From: CALKWS01 sp051020515
Lineage (GTDB): Bacteria; Actinomycetota; Actinomycetes; Actinomycetales; Beutenbergiaceae
DNA: 64,000 nucleotides
Assembly (NCBI RefSeq): GCF_051020515.1
Contig: NZ_CP194857.1
Location: forward strand, 1,736,001-1,800,000
Direction of reading: 5' to 3'
Shown here: in pieces, positions 30,127 through 39,304 of the stretch
How positions within the stretch are numbered: the stretch's first letter is position 1
How the letters are laid out: each line of letters starts with the position of its first letter
Notes under the pieces: model-generated
The model's database searches: none
Told to the model about the DNA's origin: nothing
The model's input: the letters and a program-made list of their open reading frames with translations, nothing else
Translations under genes and position numbers: made by a program

Positions 30127-31314
30127 CCAGCCACGATGAGGACGGCCCCGACGTACCAGGGGCGCCGGGCGCAGCGGACCCGGACGGGGGACCGGGTGGC
30201 CCGGGTGGGAGCCCGATCACCTACGCCTCCGCGGGAGTGGATACCGAGGCCGGTGACAAGGCCGTGGAGATGATGAAGGACGCGGTGCGCGCCACGCACA
30301 CACCCGCCGTGATCGGTGGCGTGGGTGGGTTCGCCGGAATGGTGGACGCCTCGGCCCTGAAGGACTACCGACGCCCGCTGCTGGCCACCTCCACCGATGG
30401 GGTGGGCACCAAGGTCGCCATCCCAGGAAATGGATGTGCACGACACCATCGGTTTCGACCTGGTGGGCATGGTGGTCGACGACATCGTCGTGGTCGGCGC
30501 CACGCCACTGTTCATGACCGACTACATCGCGACCGGCTCGGTGGTGCCCGAGCGCATCGCCGACATCGTGCGCGGGATCGCGCAGGCGTGCCAGGTGGCC
30601 GGCACGGCCCTGGTGGGCGGGGAGACCGCAGAGCATCCCGGGCTGCTCGCCCCGGACGAGTACGACGTCGCCGGCGCGGCCACCGGGGTCGTGGAGGCCG
30701 ACGACGTGCTGGGCCCGGACCGAGTCGGTGCCGGTGACGTGGTGGTCGCGATGGCCTCCTCCGGTCTGCACGCCAACGGGTACTCGCTGGTGCGCGCCGT
30801 GATCGCCCGCTCCGGATGGGAACTGGACCGGCAGGTCCCGGAGTTCGCCCGTACCCTGGGCGCCGAACTACTGGAACCAACCCGGGTGTACGCCCGTGAC
30901 GCCCTGGCCCTGGCCGCCCACGCTCCGGCACGTGTGCGCGCCTTCAGCCACATCACCGGCGGTGGGCTGGCGGCGAACCTGGCCCGGGTCCTGCCGGCCG
31001 ATCTGGTGGCCACCGTGGACCGCTCGTCCTGGCAGGTGCCCGCGGTGTTCGACGTGGTGCGCGGCCTGGGCAGGGTGCCCTGGACGGATCTGGAGGCGAC
31101 GTTGAACCTGGGCGTCGGGATGGTCGCCATCGTGCCGGCAGACGGGGTGGATGAGACGCTGCGGCTGCTCGGCGAGCGCGGCGTGCCCGCCTGGGTGCTG
31201 GGTCAGGTGCACCGGGCCGGCAGCATCGACGAGTCCGTGGCGCCGGTGGTGCGGGGCACCAAGGGTGTGCACGGCGGAGGTGTGCAGCTGCATGGCGCGT
31301 ACCGCACCGCGTGA
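30123..31314 (+). CDS. purM: Phosphoribosylformylglycinamidine cyclo-ligase (PurM), frameshifted
   Basis: Starts at GTG 30123 inside purF's stop (GTGA). It has a Gly/Pro/Asp-rich leader, then SPITYASAGVDTEAGDKAV and LLATSTDGVGTKVAI. The frame breaks at about 30423 (ATCCCAGG); restoring it gives AQEMDVHDTIGFDLVGMVVDDIVVVGA and the rest to 31314, including GGETAEHPG and SHITGGGLAANL. It converts FGAM to AIR in purine synthesis. An essential gene is unlikely to be truly broken, so this is strong evidence for sequence errors in the window. Confidence 0.94.
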
Positions 31315-31364
31315 CGGCGCCACCGTCGTCCCGTTCCGGGCACGGCTGAGCAACCCAGGTGGTT

Positions 31365-31383
31365 CAGGGGTCACGGACCCCTG
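31365..31383. terminator. Bidirectional hairpin between purM and the DUF3073 gene
   Basis: CAGGGGTC and GACCCCTG form an 8-bp perfect stem with an ACG loop in the 89-base gap between two convergent genes. Confidence 0.75.
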
Positions 31384-31403
31384 TGGCACACCCGGTCACG
31401 GCC

Positions 31404-31592
31404 TCAGTTCGAGGGCCTGTCCCAGTCGTCGTCCTCGTCGGTCGCGGGCGGGATGTCGTACCGATCGGCAAGATCGGTCTGCGTCCCACCGGCGAGTTCG
31501 CGTTCGAGCGCCTCGTAGTCCGTCTCGGGGCTGTAGTACTTCAGCTTCCGAGCGACTTTGGTCTGCTTTGCCTTCTGACGGCCGCGCCCCAT
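31404..31592 (-). CDS. DUF3073 family protein
   Basis: 62 residues beginning MGRGRQKAKQTKVARKLKYY, the hallmark of DUF3073, with a highly acidic end (PPATDEDDDWDRPSN). Found almost only in actinobacteria; function unknown. The basic N-terminus suggests nucleic-acid contact, but this is inference. Confidence 0.9.
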   Translation of the reverse strand: MGRGRQKAKQTKVARKLKYYSPETDYEALERELAGGTQTDLADRYDIPPATDEDDDWDRPSN

Positions 31593-31761
31593 GAGCGAGA
31601 CCCCCTCCACCGGATACTGCCGGGGCCACACCGTCCGAGGACGTAGTGACCACCGGGATTTGGTCAATGTGTTCGTGCTACCACCGTACATGTAGGCGGT
31701 GGCGATGGGCCAACTGGTTACCTGCGGCAGGCTGCCCAGGGCCCGTGGAAAAACGCCGGGA

Positions 31762-32037
31762 TCAGCGGCTACGGCGCAGGATCGTCACACCGATCACACC
31801 AATGATCGCGGCGGCAACGCCCCCGACGATGGAGACCGCGCGGGGCTCGCCCGACTTGACGTCGTTGACGAAACCGGAGACCTGGGTGCGCGGGTCGACG
31901 CGGTCGACCAAGGCGTCCACGCTGCGGGTCAGTTCGAGCCGCTTGGCTGCCAGGTCCGCCTCGATCTCGTCGGCGGTGCGCTTACGGGTCTCCTTGGGGT
32001 CGGCTGCCCCAGGCCCCTTGCCGGTCTCGGTGCTCAT
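31762..32037 (-). CDS. DUF3618 family membrane protein
   Basis: 91 residues: a helical N-terminus (RTADEIEADLAAKRLELTRSVDALVDRVDPR) and one C-terminal membrane helix (AVSIVGGVAAAIIGVIGVTIL) ending in Arg residues. DUF3618 proteins are usually encoded directly after an actinobacterial Holin-X gene, as here (ATGA overlap at 32034). Role unknown, probably in the cell envelope. Confidence 0.88.
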   Translation of the reverse strand: MSTETGKGPGAADPKETRKRTADEIEADLAAKRLELTRSVDALVDRVDPRTQVSGFVNDVKSGEPRAVSIVGGVAAAIIGVIGVTILRRSR

Positions 32038-32447
32038 GACTTGACTCCCTGCTTGACGGCTTCGACGTCCTTCTTGATGTTCTCACCGGTCTGGGGCGAC
32101 GGCGCCTTGGACAGCGCCGACTTGCCGAGCAGGGCCAGGATCACGACGACCACGAGCAGCACCCCGGCCACGATGAGCGAGGCCGCCCAGTAGGGCATCA
32201 CGGTGGCGAGACCGAACATCCCGGCGGTGAGCAGCCAACCGAGCATGAACAGCCCGGAAACTCCCGCACCGACGAACAGGCCGATACCCAGGCCCATCGC
32301 CTTGCCCTTCTCGGCGAGTTGGGTCTGAACGAGTTCGATCTCATCGCGCACCAGCGCGGAGATGTTCTCGGTGACCTTGGCCAGCAGTGCGCCGACCGAG
32401 GGCGTCTCGCCGGAGGGAACCCTCGTAGTGTGACTGTCCTGGACCAT
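32034..32447 (-). CDS. Actinobacterial Holin-X family membrane protein
   Basis: 137 residues with SVGALLAKVTENISALVRDEIELVQTQLAEKGKAMG, followed by two hydrophobic helices typical of the Holin-X/phage-holin-superfamily proteins (PF07332). Despite the name these are chromosomal envelope proteins and there is no prophage here. Operon with DUF3618. Confidence 0.85.
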   Translation of the reverse strand: MVQDSHTTRVPSGETPSVGALLAKVTENISALVRDEIELVQTQLAEKGKAMGLGIGLFVGAGVSGLFMLGWLLTAGMFGLATVMPYWAASLIVAGVLLVVVVILALLGKSALSKAPSPQTGENIKKDVEAVKQGVKS

Positions 32448-32540
32448 GTTTTGTCTCCGTCCTGCGTTATCCCTCACCCTAGTCTGCTGACTCAGCCAAC
32501 CGCTCCCGTGGCTTCGGGGCAACTCAGGACGCGGATTGCG

Positions 32541-32616
32541 CCCGTAGCGGCGCGCCCCGGTGGGCCGGCGCCGCCCGACTGACCGGCGCGGCCGCTCGAC
32601 CGGCCGCCGCTACGGG
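32541..32616 (-). terminator. Large inverted repeat downstream of the RpiB-family gene
   Basis: CCCGTAGCGGCG (32541) and CGCCGCTACGGG (32605) are perfect 12-bp arms enclosing 52 GC-rich bases that hold further smaller dyads. It lies just after the stop at 32620 on the minus strand and probably ends that operon. Confidence 0.55.
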
Positions 32617-32619
32617 GCG

Positions 32620-33060
32620 TCAGCGTGCTTCGTAGTCCTCGATCTCGGTGAGCCGGGGCCCGTAACTGCTCGCCGGATCGTGGCGCAGGTCCAGCCACAC
32701 ATCGACCAGCGCCTTCGCCGCCACCGGGGCGATCACGTTCTGACCCATGCACAGGATCTGTGCGTCGTAGTTCTCCACCGACCCGCGCACGGTGAGGAGG
32801 TCGTGCGCCGTGGCCGCCCGGGCGCCCTTGACCTTGCTCGCCGCGATCGCGGTGCCGATCCCGGTTCCGCAGACCAGGATCGCGCGCTCGGCCGTGCCGT
32901 CGAGCACGGCACGGGCCGCCTGGAAGGACACCTGCGGATAGGTGATCTCCGCCGTGGAAAGGTCGATGACGTCGCTCACGCGCGGGTCCGCCTCCAGGTG
33001 GGCCTTCAGTTCGTCCTTCAGCACCGCCCCGTTGCCCGGTGCTCCGATCGCGACTCGCAT
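32620..33060 (-). CDS. RpiB/LacA/LacB-family sugar-phosphate isomerase
   Basis: 146 residues from ATG 33060. Family motif LVCGTGIGTAIAASKVKGARAA contains the Cys used as the catalytic base in RpiB; GQNVIAPVAAKALVDVWL follows. Relatives interconvert ribose-5-P/ribulose-5-P, allose-6-P, galactose-6-P/tagatose-6-P or tetrose phosphates. The N-terminus MRVAIGAPGNGAVLKDELKAHL lacks the usual SDHAG motif, so the substrate probably differs from ribose-5-P. Last gene of a minus-strand operon with the hydrolase and FAD enzyme, whose promoter carries the shared regulon motif. Confidence 0.85.
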   Translation of the reverse strand: MRVAIGAPGNGAVLKDELKAHLEADPRVSDVIDLSTAEITYPQVSFQAARAVLDGTAERAILVCGTGIGTAIAASKVKGARAATAHDLLTVRGSVENYDAQILCMGQNVIAPVAAKALVDVWLDLRHDPASSYGPRLTEIEDYEAR

Positions 33061-33142
33061 CTTGAGGTCCCTTTCCATGGGGGTGTTCGTCGGCTCGATG
33101 CTGCTACGGACCGATCGGGGAGGCAACGGGCACCACGCCGCT

Positions 33143-34186
33143 TCAGGGATCGCCCGAACCCGGGCCATGGCCGGGGCCGGGGCCGGCACGCCACGCCAGA
33201 GCCCGGGCCGGGTTGCTGACGAACAGGGAATCGATCTGTTCCGGGTCGAGCCCGATCGCGCGCAGGCGGGCCGGGAACTGGCCGGCGAGCCAGTCCAGAC
33301 CGGGTTCGCCGCCGTAGCCGCGCCACAGGTCCCTCCGAGCGCCGTCGGTGCCCAGCAGCACCTGGTCCAGGTAGCCGGACTCGGTCGCACGGCTGATCAG
33401 CCCGGCGGTCGCCGGCAGTTCGTCACGGTGCTGGCGCAGTCCCTGGTCGTACACCAGCCAGGCGCCGGTTCTCGCCAACTCGGCGTGGTAGCCCGGGTCG
33501 GTCACCTTGTCGACATGGGAGAGCATCAGCGCGCCCGCCGGCACCCCGACCTCGGCGAACGCCTCGATCTGCTCCAGCCCGCCGGTGCCGCCCTCACAGT
33601 GCGTCAGCACCGGAGCACCTGTGCGCTGGTGGGCGTAGGCGGCCGCGGCGATCAGGGTGCGATCGCGGATGCTGAGTTCCGGCCCGCCGGTGGCCACCTT
33701 GATCGCGCCGGCCCGATGCAAAGTTCTGCGGACGATTGGCCCGGTGTAATCGAACGCGTCGATCCCGAGGAGCAGGTCGGCAGCGAACAGCTCACCGATT
33801 TCGGCCGGATCCAACTGCGCGGTCCAATGCTCCGCGCCGTAGTAGCGCTCATGGTGGGCCCCGGTGACGGCGATCACGCGTACGCCGCTGCGGCGCGCGA
33901 TTTCGGCCAGTCGCACCACGTCCCGGCCTGATGCGCAGGGCATTGCGTCGACCATGGTGGCGATGCCGGCCGCCACACAGGCACGGACCTCATCGACGGC
34001 TAGATCCACGTCGTCGAGCAGGATGTGCGGGAAGCCCGCGGCGATGAGCGCGCTGTGCAGGACGAGGTGCTCGTGGGCGTAGGTGCGCCCCAGGTCCGTC
34101 GCGGGGACGTCGCCGGTGACGGTGCGCACCATTCCCGCGCCGGGCGGGCTGGACTGCGGGCTGGTGGGCCCCGGTCCGGCGCTCAT
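33143..34186 (-). CDS. Phosphotriesterase-family metal hydrolase (probable lactonase)
   Basis: 347 residues from ATG 34186, overlapping the FAD enzyme's stop (ATGA). The binuclear-metal set of the PTE family is present: HxH in YAHEHLV, carbamylatable Lys in AIKVATGG, His in LTHCEGGT and LSHVDKV, Asp in LLGTDGAR. In sugar pathways such proteins often act as sugar-acid lactonases, which fits a position after an oxidoreductase. The C-terminus is Gly/Pro-rich. Exact substrate unknown. Confidence 0.85.
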   Translation of the reverse strand: MSAGPGPTSPQSSPPGAGMVRTVTGDVPATDLGRTYAHEHLVLHSALIAAGFPHILLDDVDLAVDEVRACVAAGIATMVDAMPCASGRDVVRLAEIARRSGVRVIAVTGAHHERYYGAEHWTAQLDPAEIGELFAADLLLGIDAFDYTGPIVRRTLHRAGAIKVATGGPELSIRDRTLIAAAAYAHQRTGAPVLTHCEGGTGGLEQIEAFAEVGVPAGALMLSHVDKVTDPGYHAELARTGAWLVYDQGLRQHRDELPATAGLISRATESGYLDQVLLGTDGARRDLWRGYGGEPGLDWLAGQFPARLRAIGLDPEQIDSLFVSNPARALAWRAGPGPGHGPGSGDP

Positions 34187-35552
34187 GGCATGACCTCCCG
34201 GGCCTCGTCGAGTTCCAGAACGGCTCCTGCCCGGCGCAGCACCGCGCGGACCTGCTGCGGCGCAACCTCTCGCACATCCCCGCTGAGTCCGGGTGTTGTC
34301 GCCGCGAGCGCGGCGGCGGTGCCCGCAGCCTGTCCCATCGCCATGCACTGGGCCATGGAACGAATGCTCGCGTGGGCATCGTGGGTCGCCGAGAAGCAGC
34401 GTCCGGCCACGAGCACGTTCGGCGGTCCCGGACGATGAGGCTGCGCAGCGGCACTCCCACCGCGGTGCCGTCGGGGAGGTACGCCCATGCCGTGCCATCG
34501 CCGGAGTGATGGTCCTCGATCGGGGCACCGCACAGGGCCACTTGGTCGTCGAACTGCCGGGCGCCCAGGACGTCCTCGCGAGTGACCCGGTAGTCGCCGT
34601 AGACGCGCCGGCTCTCGCGGATACCCACCTGTGTGCTCAGAGCGCCCAGGGCGGCATCGGCGTAGCCGGGGACGCGGTCGACGAGGAATCGCACGTACTC
34701 CAGGGCCTGACGGCGCCCGGCCAGTTCCGCTGCACTCAGCCGCTCGGGCTCCAGCACGGAGCGCAGTTGGCCATCGGCATCGCGCTGCACCGAGTCGAGC
34801 CGGGTCATCACCGTGGCGGTCATGCCCGCAACCGGGGTGATGTGGTCACTGCCGTCCCGGCGCGGGAGTTCGTATCCGTCCTCGGCTGCCTCGAGCATGA
34901 GCGCTCGCAGGCCCTCCTTGTCGATCGAGCGGCGTTGCTCGTGATCAACGTTGATCATCCGGAACGTCGTCGTGAGGGTCTGCGCGGGTGAGTCCGCTCC
35001 GGCCGTCTCGTAGCCGAAACCGGCGAAGTGGCACAGATCGGCGTCACCGGAGGCATCCACGAAGGTGTGGGCGCTGACGCGTCGCAGCCCGGCCTTCGTG
35101 GCCAGCAGGAGTTCGGTGAGGCGTCCGTCGATGACCTTCGCGTCCTGGACCATCGTGTGCAGGAGGACGCGCACGCCGGCCTCGGTCGCCATGGTCTCCC
35201 AGGTGACCTTGAGATGCTCGGCGTGATACGTCACCCCGGTACCGGCGCCGTAGGTGTTGGGTCTTTCCACCACCGGACCCAGGGTGCGTAGATGGTCGAC
35301 CACCTCGCCGGGAATGGAGCCGACCAGCCGCCGCGGACTGGAACCAGGGGAATAGAAGCCGTAGAAGGTATCCAGCACCGCGGTGCTGGACCCGCCCAGG
35401 AACGGCAATTTATCCAGAAGCAGTACCGAAGCGCCTTGGCGGGCTGCCGCGATGGCTGCGGTCGAACCGGCCGAGCCGGCCCCGGCGACGACCACATCGA
35501 CCCGCTCGAGTTGGGGCACCTGGGCCCAAAGGTCTGCTGCCACTGCGATCAC
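34183..35552 (-). CDS. FAD-dependent oxidoreductase (PF12831-like), frameshifted
   Basis: About 456 residues. GTG 35552 follows AAGGA. A Rossmann FAD motif sits at the N-terminus (VDVVVAGAGSAGSTAAIAAARQGASVLLLDK), then FLGGSSTAVLDTFYGF and TFVDASGDADLCHFAGF. The C-terminal FAD-contact segment (NVLVAGRCFSATHDAHASIRSMAQCMAMGQAAGTAAALA) lies in another frame. One missing base near 34427 joins them (DRPPNVLVAG). Family members oxidise or isomerise small polar substrates, several of them sugar-linked. The divergent promoter shared with the SDR gene carries the regulon motif. Confidence 0.85.
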
Positions 35553-35576
35553 ATTTCCTTAGCCTCAGGACTCGTG

Positions 35577-35587
35577 GTTGTCTAGAC
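35577..35587 (-). promoter_or_regulatory. GntR regulon motif, site 1 (FAD enzyme / SDR divergent promoter)
   Basis: Minus-strand GTCTAGACAAC, 10 of 11 bases identical to the consensus GTATAGACAAC found at four other promoters of this cluster. The core GTCTAGAC is itself a palindrome, as in DasR-type (HutC-family) operators. Confidence 0.7.
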
Positions 35588-35627
35588 TATAGGGAGCAAG
35601 GTGCCTAGATGAAAGAGGGTGGTGACG

Positions 35628-36389
35628 ATGCCCGTTCTCCCAGGGGTGGTGATCACCGGGTCCTCGGGGATCGCGGCCGCAGTGGCAGCACGACTGACAG
35701 GTCAGGGGCGGCCGGTCTTCATCATCGGACGCGATGAGGACTCCTGCGCGCACCTTGCCACCAGCCTCGGGTCCGCCGGCGTCGGATACGCCGTGGCGGA
35801 CCTGCAGAGCGAGGACCAGGCCGAGGACGCCTTCACCGCGGCGCAGCGGGGTCTGGGCACCATCGGCAGGGTGGTCGCGGTGGCCGGCGGTAGCGCCCGC
35901 AGCCAGGGAGACGGCTGGTTGCACGCGATGTCGCTGGCGTCCTGGGAGGCGGCGCTGCAGTTGAACCTGACGACGACGTTCCTCACCGTCCGTGAGGCGG
36001 TCCGGCGGATGCGTGGGGAGGGCGGGTCGATCGTTCTCACCTCGAGCGTGTTGGCCAGTTCGCCCCAGCCCGAGGACTTCACCACGCACGGTTATGCCGC
36101 TGCGAAGGCTGCGATCAGTGGTTGGGTCGTTCCGCTTGCGGCTGCCTACGCCAACGACGGGATCCGGATCAACGCGGTCGCCCCGGGGTTGGTGCACACC
36201 CCGATGTCCCGACGCGCGGCGAAGTCACCGCAGATCAGTGCTTTCGCACGGCGCAAGCAGCCGCTCGCCGGCGGCATGCTCACCCCCGACGATGTCGCAG
36301 CGGTGATGTGCTCGGTTCTGGAGGCCGCCGCAGTCACGGGCCAGGTCATCGCCGTCGATGGCGGCTGGTCGGTGACGTCGACGTCATGA
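35628..36389 (+). CDS. Short-chain dehydrogenase/reductase
   Basis: 253 residues from ATG 35628, 8 bases after GAAAGAGGG. NAD(P)-binding motif VVITGSSGIAAAVAARL, catalytic Ser in LTSSVLASS and YAAAK (Tyr/Lys), plus INAVAPGLVHTPM. The coenzyme motif has Ala in place of the usual last Gly. Transcribed divergently from the FAD enzyme and convergent with the GntR gene (ends overlap by 6 bases). It probably oxidises a hydroxyl of the pathway sugar; substrate unknown. Confidence 0.88.
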   Translation: MPVLPGVVITGSSGIAAAVAARLTGQGRPVFIIGRDEDSCAHLATSLGSAGVGYAVADLQSEDQAEDAFTAAQRGLGTIGRVVAVAGGSARSQGDGWLHAMSLASWEAALQLNLTTTFLTVREAVRRMRGEGGSIVLTSSVLASSPQPEDFTTHGYAAAKAAISGWVVPLAAAYANDGIRINAVAPGLVHTPMSRRAAKSPQISAFARRKQPLAGGMLTPDDVAAVMCSVLEAAAVTGQVIAVDGGWSVTSTS

Positions 36390-37181
36390 CCCCGAGGTCC
36401 CTGACGGACCAACCGCCGGCTCAGCGGCGCCGGGTAGCACGCCACCCACCGAGAAGGTGACATCGATGACGTACCGATCGGCGACGTAGGCGCTCTCGGT
36501 ATGCTCCAGGGGAACGTCATCAGCATCGACGATGATGCGCCGTTCCACCAACAGCGCCGAGCGCGGCGGAATGTCGAGCAGGCGGGCTTGGGCACCCGTG
36601 GCGGTGCGTGCGCTGATCCAGCATTGCGCGGTGGTCGGAACCCGGCCCAGGGCGACCAGCGCCTCGTGCAGCGACCCGTTCTCGAGATCCTCGGCCAGGA
36701 CGGGTGCGCAACTCGACGGCAGCACGACGTTCTCGATCGCCATCGGGACCCCGTCGGCGAGCCGGAGCCGGGACAGGCTCACCACCCGGCTGCCCTTCTC
36801 CAGGCGCAGTGCCTCGACGTCGGCCGCGGTCGGCGCCCGGAGCTTTGCCTCCAGGAGCCGCGAGGATGCCCGCTTCCCACGACGGCGCATGTCGCTGGAG
36901 AAGTTCATCAGCGCACCGCTGTGGCGGTGCATCGGCTGGGGAGCGATGAAAGTACCGGAGCCGCGCTGGCGTCGCACCAGCCCATCGATTGCGAGATTCT
37001 GCACCGCTTGCCGCGCCGTCATCCTGCTGACCTTGAATTGCGTGGCGAGTTCGGTCTCCGAGGGCAGGGGGTCTCCCGGAGCCCCGTTGAGAACCCGCTC
37101 GCGCAGCCACTTCTCGATCTCGGTATAGCGGGCCGCAGGACGCTGACGTCGCACCGCTTGACCACTCATGTCCCACATCAT
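36384..37181 (-). CDS. GntR-family regulator with UTRA domain (HutC/DasR subfamily)
   Basis: 265 residues (261 if ATG 37169 is used). N-terminal winged helix (RYTEIEKWLRERVLNG, LPSETELATQFKVSRMTARQAVQNL, RRQRGSGTFIAP), then a UTRA effector domain (MNFSSDMRRRGKRASSRLLEAKL...DVPLEHTESAYVADRYVIDVTF). UTRA regulators usually sense phosphorylated sugars such as GlcNAc-6-P or GlcN-6-P. Its own promoter overlaps the divergent SIS gene's promoter and contains site 2 of the motif, suggesting autoregulation and control of the whole 32.6-49.5 kb cluster. Confidence 0.92.
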   Translation of the reverse strand: MMWDMSGQAVRRQRPAARYTEIEKWLRERVLNGAPGDPLPSETELATQFKVSRMTARQAVQNLAIDGLVRRQRGSGTFIAPQPMHRHSGALMNFSSDMRRRGKRASSRLLEAKLRAPTAADVEALRLEKGSRVVSLSRLRLADGVPMAIENVVLPSSCAPVLAEDLENGSLHEALVALGRVPTTAQCWISARTATGAQARLLDIPPRSALLVERRIIVDADDVPLEHTESAYVADRYVIDVTFSVGGVLPGAAEPAVGPSGTSGS

Positions 37182-37197
37182 AGGCTTCTCGGCGCCC

Positions 37198-37219
37198 GTA
37201 TAGTTGGCTATACAACTAT
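37198..37219. promoter_or_regulatory. GntR regulon motif, site 2 with extended dyad (gntR / SIS promoter)
   Basis: ATAGTTG-GCTATA-CAACTAT (37200-37219) is a perfect 7-bp inverted repeat around 6 bases. On the minus strand it contains GTATAGCCAAC (37203-37213), 10 of 11 matches to the regulon consensus. It lies 17 bases upstream of gntR and 19 bases upstream of the SIS gene, so binding would block both. Confidence 0.78.
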
Positions 37220-37237
37220 GAAGGAAGGTCTGGACGT

Positions 37238-38132
37238 ATGGTGACACAAAGTGGTGTGGCCGGGCGCTGGAGTGAGCGTGCGATCGACCTCATTCGCCGG
37301 GTCCAGCGGACGCAGGCGGACGCGATCTCGAATGCGGCCCGATGGAGTTGCGAGGCGATCGCGGCCGGCGGGCTTGTGCACATGTACGGCAGCGGCCACT
37401 CCCGGATCGCCGTCGAAGAGATGTCCCGCGTTACGGCTCCTATCCCGGCTTCCATCCCATCGTGGAGCTGTCGACGACGTTCCATACCCAGGTCGTCGGC
37501 GCCAACGGCCAGCGGCAAGCGATGTACATCGAGCGGACCCCGGGTCTCGCCGAGGTGATCCTGTCCAACTTTGCCTTCGGTGAGCGGGATGTGATGGTGG
37601 TGTTCAGCGTTTCCGGCACGTCGGCTGTGGCGATGGAGATGGCCCAGGGTGCGCGCAGACGAGGCTTGCGGACGATTGCGGTCACCTCCAGGGCTGCGGC
37701 ACCGGCCGATCCGAGCGCCGACCACCTGGCACGATTCGCCGACCTCGTCATCGACATCGGAACACCTCCCGGAGATGCACTGGTGTCCGTACCCGGGCTT
37801 GAGGAACCGGTCGGGCCGGGCTCGACTGCCGCCACGATCACGGTCGTCAACGAACTCAAGGCGCAGACGGCCGAACTGCTCGTCCAGCGTGGCATCCGCC
37901 CTCCGGTGCTGACTGCGGCCTCGGTGGGGTGGGCGCGGAGCGCTCGGCTCAGTTGTTCGACGAAGCCTACGATCAGCATGCCGAGCGTGTTGCGCGCGCC
38001 ATTGGTGGAGCCGGTGCCGCGCGACGCAACGCCGACCCGACGCACCTGGACGGCAGGGTTGTGCCGGATCTGGGCGTCCCGGGCGGTACCGGTGGGCAGC
38101 CGGCTTCCCCGACGAGTTCCGACGGTTCCTGA
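37238..38132 (+). CDS. SIS-domain protein (SIS_2 type sugar-phosphate isomerase/binding), two frameshifts
   Basis: About 298 residues once joined: MVTQSGVAGRWSERAIDLI...GSGHSRIAVEEM, then (frame 2) PRYGSYPGFHPIVELSTTFHTQVVGANGQ...VVFSVSGTSAVAMEMAQGARRRGLRTIAVTS...PPVLTAAS, then (frame 3) GAERSAQLFDEAYDQHAERVARAIGG to the stop at 38132. Breaks lie near 37423 and 37925. YGSGHS and SVSGTS are phosphosugar-binding signatures of SIS folds. Members of this subfamily occur beside sugar importers and ROK kinases; the reaction is not established. Followed 16 bases later by the kinase. Confidence 0.82.
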
Positions 38133-38148
38133 ACGATAGGGGCCGTTG

Positions 38149-39042
38149 ATGGCGCGTTGGCTGGGGGTGGACGTGGGCGCCACCATGACCAAGGTCGCCA
38201 TGGTCGACGACGCCCAGTGGACGGTGACCGAGCAAGCCACTGTGCCGACCGACCGAACCGACCCGGACCGGACGGTCGCCGCATGTGCGCGGTTGATCGG
38301 CGGCTGGGTCGCGCGGAACCCAGAGGTGCGCGGGGTGGGAGTCACCCTTCCCGGCCACATCGACCCCGAGTCCGGGCTCGGGCTCGTCGTCCCCAACATC
38401 CCTGGGGATTGGCGCGGGGTGTCGGTGACCAGGCCGTTGCAGGTGGCTGCGGGACGCCCGATCGAGATGATCAACGATGCTCGCGCGTTCGTGCTGGCGG
38501 AGAGCCGGCTCGGTGCGGCTCGGGGGGTCGACGACGTGCTGGGCATCGTGCTGGGCACCGGCATCGGCGGTGGGCTGGTCCTTGGCGGGAGGCTGTTCAC
38601 CGGTAGTTCGGGCAATGCCGGGGAAGTGGGTCATCAGGTCCTGATGCACGACGGGCCGCCATGCGGTTGTGGCAACCGTGGGTGCCTGGAGGCGCTGGCG
38701 CGGGCGGAGATCATCGCCGTGGCAGCAGGGCACGCCACCGTTGCCGACGCTGCCGCTGCCGCCGCGAGCGGTGATCCGCGGGCCCGGTCGGCACTATGGG
38801 AGGCCGGGACCTGGATCGGCCTCGGTCTGGCGAACCAGGTCACCGTGCTCACCCCCGAGGTGGTGGTGATCGGTGGCGGCGTGGCGCTCGCCGGGGACTC
38901 TTTGATGAAGCCCTTGGTCGAGCAACTGCGAGCGCGTGCACCGCTGGTGCCGCCGGACACCTACCGCGTGCTGCCGGCAGAACTGGGACCCCTCGCTGGA
39001 GCGGTAGGGGCGGCGGTCGCGGCCTCGGACGCGGCACCCTGA
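38149..39042 (+). CDS. ROK-family sugar kinase
   Basis: 297 residues from ATG 38149. ATP-binding motif WLGVDVGATMTKVAM, substrate motif GNAGEVGHQVLM, zinc-binding CGCGNRGCLEALA and VVVIGGGVALAG. ROK kinases phosphorylate glucose, N-acetylglucosamine, N-acetylmannosamine or allose at O6. No DNA-binding N-terminus, so it is a kinase and not a repressor. Next to a SIS protein and a ribose-type importer, it probably phosphorylates the imported sugar. Confidence 0.9.
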   Translation: MARWLGVDVGATMTKVAMVDDAQWTVTEQATVPTDRTDPDRTVAACARLIGGWVARNPEVRGVGVTLPGHIDPESGLGLVVPNIPGDWRGVSVTRPLQVAAGRPIEMINDARAFVLAESRLGAARGVDDVLGIVLGTGIGGGLVLGGRLFTGSSGNAGEVGHQVLMHDGPPCGCGNRGCLEALARAEIIAVAAGHATVADAAAAAASGDPRARSALWEAGTWIGLGLANQVTVLTPEVVVIGGGVALAGDSLMKPLVEQLRARAPLVPPDTYRVLPAELGPLAGAVGAAVAASDAAP

Positions 39043-39172
39043 ACCGGTCACGTACCGACTATCGTGATGCCGGCCGCGGCTCGCTCCACCGTCCGGAGGC
39101 GCCGTCGGCGCTGCCCTCCGTCACGAATCGGTCTCGTCGCTTGACCGGTACCTGGCACATGGTTAAAGTCAT

Positions 39173-39183
39173 AATGTCTATAC
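39173..39183 (-). promoter_or_regulatory. GntR regulon motif, site 3 (importer operon promoter)
   Basis: Minus-strand GTATAGACATT, 9 of 11 consensus matches, 122 bases before the binding-protein start. The 262-base gap between the ROK and binding-protein genes holds no gene. Confidence 0.65.
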
Positions 39184-39304
39184 AGGTTCGGCAGTGCGTG
39201 AGAGCATTCTCGACAGGTACGCCAGACATCAAGGTGGTCGGTGCTGCGATCCGGAGCCAACCACCCCGAATACCCGGAAAGGTCCGGGAAAGGGAGCATC
39301 CGCA

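Noticed and set aside
30123..31314. purM as a true pseudogene or programmed frameshift
   Set aside because: No slippery site or downstream structure is evident, the gene is normally essential, and many other genes here show the same kind of break.
32034..32447. Holin-like gene as a sign of a prophage
   Set aside because: Actinobacterial Holin-X proteins are chromosomal envelope proteins; no phage structural or lysis genes are nearby.
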